The translations under genes were made by a program, and so were the position numbers. A stretch of DNA of 64,000 nucleotides from Emticicia sp. 21SJ11W-3 (lineage in GTDB: Bacteria > Bacteroidota > Bacteroidia > Cytophagales > Spirosomataceae), in the NCBI RefSeq assembly GCF_024138715.1, contig NZ_CP092074.1, positions 4,278,001 through 4,342,000 of the forward strand, read 5' to 3'. The notes beneath the pieces were generated by a model. It saw only the letters and a program-made list of their open reading frames with translations. It had not been told where the DNA came from and did no database searches. Position 1 is the first letter of the stretch, and every line of letters begins with the position of its first letter. Positions 61,248 through 64,000 of this stretch are shown piece after piece.

Positions 61248-62294
61248 ATGGACAATAGTTTTGACAAATATTTTGGCCGAATTGGTGGAATTGTAACTAT
61301 AATAAGTACTATTATAACTCCTCAATTATCTATAAGACATCAATTATGGCTTTGGGGATTCTTAATTTCTATTTTTTTGCTTTGGTTAAGTAATTTTTTA
61401 GGACGTAAAGCAACAACAAAACGAATTGAAAATAGTGTTGCTAAACAACCTTTTTCTGAAGCACTAATTGATTTTTTTGAACAAAAAAAACTTGAAGGCA
61501 AAGATGCAGAGATTATTAGGTGGGGTTTATCGCTAAGTACTCCTTTATGGTTAAGTCAAAAGTATGAAATTAGGAAAAAAATAGGTGAATATATTGAAAT
61601 TGCAGCGATAAATAGAGATAATTATAGAGCACTAATAAAAGTTCTAGTGGATGATATTGGGTGGACAAGCGTTGAAATGTTACAATATAGTTTTGCTGAA
61701 ACTAAGCTAAATCAAGGCGTATTCGAGGCTACCAAGCACAGTGATTATGCGTTTCTTGCAAAAGCTTACCGGCATTTGAATGCATCCTCAATTAGACAAA
61801 ACCTTATTAGCAAGGCTGAAAACTATTTGCAACTATCTCTTGATGCTACGAACCGACTAGATGGTGGAATTGAAAAAGATGAATTAATTGCTGAATACTA
61901 CTTTGCGAAGGCTACTATAGAATTAAAAAAAGGGATTAATGAGGCGGCTCTTACGAGCATAGAACAAGCTGTAAATCTTTACGAAAAGATAAAAGACAAA
62001 GAGTGGCCTTTAAAAATATTAGCTCGTAAAGGTGAGATTTTAATTAACTTGAATAGAGTTGATGAAGCAAAAAAAATTTTTCTAAAAGGAATCAAAATTT
62101 CGACAGATTTACAATACAATAGGCAAAAAGTTAAGAACGAAATAGGATTAGGATTGTGTTATTCAACTATAGGTCACAATAAAACAGCACTTGAACACTT
62201 AACTAATGCAGAACTTTTAGCCGATAGTATTGGGATGTATTATGAATTAGAATTAATTAAAAGAGAAAAAATAAAATTAAACAATAGGATATAG
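61248..62294 (+). CDS. Membrane-anchored TPR protein
   Basis: A 348-aa protein. Two hydrophobic segments near the start (IGGIVTIISTIITP at about 11-25 and QLWLWGFLISIFLLWLSNFL at about 30-50) would anchor it in the inner membrane. The rest is helical with TPR-like units (ISKAENYLQLSLDATNRL, AALTSIEQAVNLYEKIK, RVDEAKKIFLKGIKISTDL, NKTALEHLTNAELLADS). One base separates its stop from the next gene, so they are cotranscribed and probably translationally coupled. Base composition is AT-rich (17 G+C of 60 in 61381-61440). It has no recognised enzymatic domain; it could scaffold the following IucA/IucC-like protein. Confidence 0.8.
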   Translation: MDNSFDKYFGRIGGIVTIISTIITPQLSIRHQLWLWGFLISIFLLWLSNFLGRKATTKRIENSVAKQPFSEALIDFFEQKKLEGKDAEIIRWGLSLSTPLWLSQKYEIRKKIGEYIEIAAINRDNYRALIKVLVDDIGWTSVEMLQYSFAETKLNQGVFEATKHSDYAFLAKAYRHLNASSIRQNLISKAENYLQLSLDATNRLDGGIEKDELIAEYYFAKATIELKKGINEAALTSIEQAVNLYEKIKDKEWPLKILARKGEILINLNRVDEAKKIFLKGIKISTDLQYNRQKVKNEIGLGLCYSTIGHNKTALEHLTNAELLADSIGMYYELELIKREKIKLNNRI

Positions 62295-62295
62295 A

Positions 62296-63540
62296 ATGTT
62301 ATTAGACGAACTCATATTGCATCCCTACAGATCAAGATATTATCTCGAAAGATATGTTAATGATGGTTCACCAAGTGGTTTCAGTACCATAAATACAACG
62401 AAACCCAAAACAAGTCCGTTCGAGCTTAATTCTTGGTTTAATCTTTATATATGTTTTGCTCCAAAAATGATGTTTAGAGAATATGGAAATATTCCTGAAA
62501 TGAATATAAATGAAATCAATAGTGACGAAAACTGGATATTTGTTCATCCAGATATGTTTGATAATATATTCTTTCTTAATAAGTCATTTAAAATTAAATT
62601 AATTGACCAATATAAAGTTGTTCCTACTGCTAGTGGCCGTACTGTACAATTAGTAAATACTATTAATGAAGACTATATTAAATTACACTATAGTGGAATT
62701 TTAGGAAGGATTAGTAGAGAGTTACCATTTTTTAAAGCCATAGCAGGCCCAGAAATCTCTAATATTCTAAAAAAAGCAGTTGATGAAAAGTTATTAAATA
62801 AATCTTTTTCCTTTTTACCTGAACTAGGAGCAAGAGTTTTAATAAATCCGGATAATATGGAAGAGTGGGGCATGGTTTGGAGAGAAAACAAACCTTACGG
62901 CTTGAATGAGGAATTTTCTCATTTCATGTTACCTTCTTTTTCATTGTTTTCAATGGATAGATTAAATATACACCACTTCCCTATTCTAAAGCAAATTATT
63001 GATAAATTTAATTATGAACCAGAACAATATGCTTTAGAAAAAATTATTTATCCTTTAATTGAATGCTATTTTAGTGTAGTTATAAATTTAGGATTACAGC
63101 CTGAATTAAATTCTCAAAACCTATTGCTTGGTTTCAATAAAGATTTCTCAAAATGTTCTTTTGTCATTAGAGATTTAGAATCTGTAGACAAAGATTTAAC
63201 ATTGATGAGATTAAAAGATATAAAATTTAATTTCTTATCATATCCATACAAATGTATAGAATCAACACAATTTAATTATTCTATTAAGCACAGTTTTATG
63301 TATGATTTTAAACTTGGTGAAAGTATACTGGAACCAATAATTAATCTAATAAACCAATATTATAATATAGATAAGCTAAGGTTGCAATTAAAAATAAAAG
63401 AGTATTCAAAACAATTCATTAAGCAACTGCCAAAAGACTTTTATCCAAGAAATAAGTGGTATGTATTTGACAAAGTGTTAGTTGACCAAACCAAAATTGA
63501 TAGACCATACATTGAATGTTCTACACCAAAATTCAGGTAA
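62296..63540 (+). CDS. IucA/IucC-like protein (NIS synthetase family), shortened
   Basis: A 414-aa protein. Family landmarks are in order: an N-terminal HP (H9-P10), HPD at 84-86, the SxRT motif at S113-R115-T116 (VVPTASGRTVQL), K129 with an Arg twelve residues later, a Glu region (FLPELGARVL), and a C-terminal palm-like block ELNSQNLLLGF (E270, Q274, N275) followed by IRDLES (R292-D293). NIS synthetases adenylate a carboxylate and join it to an amine or hydroxyl. Canonical members are about 580-620 aa; here the N-terminal about 150 residues are absent, and the His of the EaHxQN motif is Asn272. Activity may therefore be altered. Flanked by TPR and ROK genes. Confidence 0.7.
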   Translation: MLLDELILHPYRSRYYLERYVNDGSPSGFSTINTTKPKTSPFELNSWFNLYICFAPKMMFREYGNIPEMNINEINSDENWIFVHPDMFDNIFFLNKSFKIKLIDQYKVVPTASGRTVQLVNTINEDYIKLHYSGILGRISRELPFFKAIAGPEISNILKKAVDEKLLNKSFSFLPELGARVLINPDNMEEWGMVWRENKPYGLNEEFSHFMLPSFSLFSMDRLNIHHFPILKQIIDKFNYEPEQYALEKIIYPLIECYFSVVINLGLQPELNSQNLLLGFNKDFSKCSFVIRDLESVDKDLTLMRLKDIKFNFLSYPYKCIESTQFNYSIKHSFMYDFKLGESILEPIINLINQYYNIDKLRLQLKIKEYSKQFIKQLPKDFYPRNKWYVFDKVLVDQTKIDRPYIECSTPKFR

Positions 63541-63586
63541 GATAAAAAAATACTATCTCTGACTTAGATTATAACTTTAAATAATA

Positions 63587-64000
63587 ATGGATTTATTAAT
63601 GGAGTCAATTTACACTTTCGATATAGGGGGGTCATCTGTCAAGCACTCATTAATTGTGTTTGAAAGCTTCAATAAATACCATATAAATGAATACCCAATT
63701 ATAAGTATTGAAAACTCGAATTTTAAAAATTTGGAACGCATTATTATAGAAACAATAAAAAATTTCTTAGAAATTAATAATGTAATTACTACAATCGGAA
63801 TCAGCACTGCAGGAAGTGTTGATGAAAATGGAATCGTTCTAAATTCCGGTTATATTAGCAACTACACTAATATAGATTGGTCTTCAACGATAAAAAGTTT
63901 ATTTCCAAGAATCAGAAATGTTTTAGTTATGAATGATGGCCGAGCCTCTGCTTGGGCTGAATATTCAGGAAGAAAATTAGATTTAAAAAGTTTAGTTCAT
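63587..64000 (+). CDS. ROK family sugar kinase-like protein, N-terminal part
   Basis: An open frame from ATG 63587 (or in-frame ATG 63599) to the window end, 138 residues so far; the end is outside. The phosphate-binding motif FDIGGSSVKHSL is near residues 11-22, and TIGISTAGSVDENGIVLNSG followed by VLVMNDGRASAWAEY match the ROK glucokinase/NagC-type kinases. It has no DNA-binding HTH ahead, so it is a kinase rather than a repressor. It lies 46 bp behind the IucA/IucC-like gene and is very AT-rich. Substrate unknown. Confidence 0.8.
   Translation, partial: MDLLMESIYTFDIGGSSVKHSLIVFESFNKYHINEYPIISIENSNFKNLERIIIETIKNFLEINNVITTIGISTAGSVDENGIVLNSGYISNYTNIDWSSTIKSLFPRIRNVLVMNDGRASAWAEYSGRKLDLKSLVH

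Larger units (their letters stand above)
56239..64000. mobile_element. Probable integrated element at tRNA-Pro, right end outside the window
   Basis: The region from tRNA-Pro onward holds a large serine recombinase, a small recombinase-linked gene, an unknown protein, an AlbA_2 protein and then very AT-rich cargo genes. A base count of single lines gives 17/60 G+C at 61381-61440 and 11/60 at 63001-63060, against 29/60 at 54241-54300. I could not find the matching attachment copy, so the right boundary and the mechanism are unproven. Confidence 0.6.

Overview
The window looks like the chromosome of a Bacteroidota bacterium, plausibly of the order Cytophagales. Evidence: upstream regions repeatedly carry the Bacteroidota -7 promoter element TAnnTTTG instead of a TATAAT box; Shine-Dalgarno sites are mostly weak; and typical Bacteroidota proteins are present (a TonB-dependent receptor with a carboxypeptidase-regulatory-like domain, PorT-like barrel, type IX secretion-like tail, fused alpha/beta E1 dehydrogenase, DUF1573 protein, ThuA/PQQ-like/cupredoxin giant protein). 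Genus cannot be assigned from the sequence alone.

Layout. 0-4 kb: end of a TolC-like efflux protein, a TonB-dependent receptor preceded by an unlisted 44-aa membrane peptide, and an AraC regulator. 4-9.6 kb: CCG-type Fe-S protein, conserved Bacteroidota protein, luciferase-like monooxygenase, free methionine-R-sulfoxide reductase, siroheme dehydrogenase/chelatase, then a convergent ABC exporter. 9.7-15.1 kb: ygiB/ygiC-like pair, secreted esterase, GIN-like protein, and a YCII protein with an ECF42-type sigma factor. 15.1-20.1 kb (minus): nusG, secE, tRNA-Trp, tyrS, a PorT-like barrel, queA and a membrane protein. 20.3-26.1 kb: two lipoproteins overlapping a cobalamin adenosyltransferase, then purH. 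26.1-29.5 kb: gmk, zf-HC2 anti-sigma, ECF sigma, and a membrane-tethered winged-helix regulator divergent from a secreted protein. 29.6-39.5 kb: AraC regulator divergent from a sugar isomerase/oxidoreductase/ThuA operon, then a membrane AraC protein and a beta-lactamase-fold hydrolase. 39.6-47.3 kb: yqeY, pdxJ, a T9SS-tail protein, a molybdoenzyme, and an ATP-grasp/glutamine-synthetase-like/GntP operon. 47.6-56.2 kb: E1 dehydrogenase, GT39 glycosyltransferase, VOC protein, coaX, nadC, FAD oxidoreductase.

From tRNA-Pro(GGG) at 56.24 kb the character changes. A large serine recombinase whose reading frame runs antisense through the tRNA, a 47-aa partner gene with a perfect AGGAGG site, an unknown 236-aa protein and an AlbA_2/Schlafen-type protein lead into very AT-rich DNA (18-28 percent G+C in sample lines, against about 48 percent in a nadC line). 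This looks like an integrated element continuing past the window. Its visible cargo is a membrane TPR protein, a shortened IucA/IucC-like (NIS synthetase) protein and a ROK-family kinase cut by the window end. I do not recognise this combination, and it is the best candidate here for an undescribed system.

A second candidate is the ATP-grasp/GS/GntP operon at 42.8-46.7 kb. A 63-bp intergenic repeat in inverted copies at 50.1 and 59.1 kb, one on each side of the tRNA boundary, is not explained by any gene.
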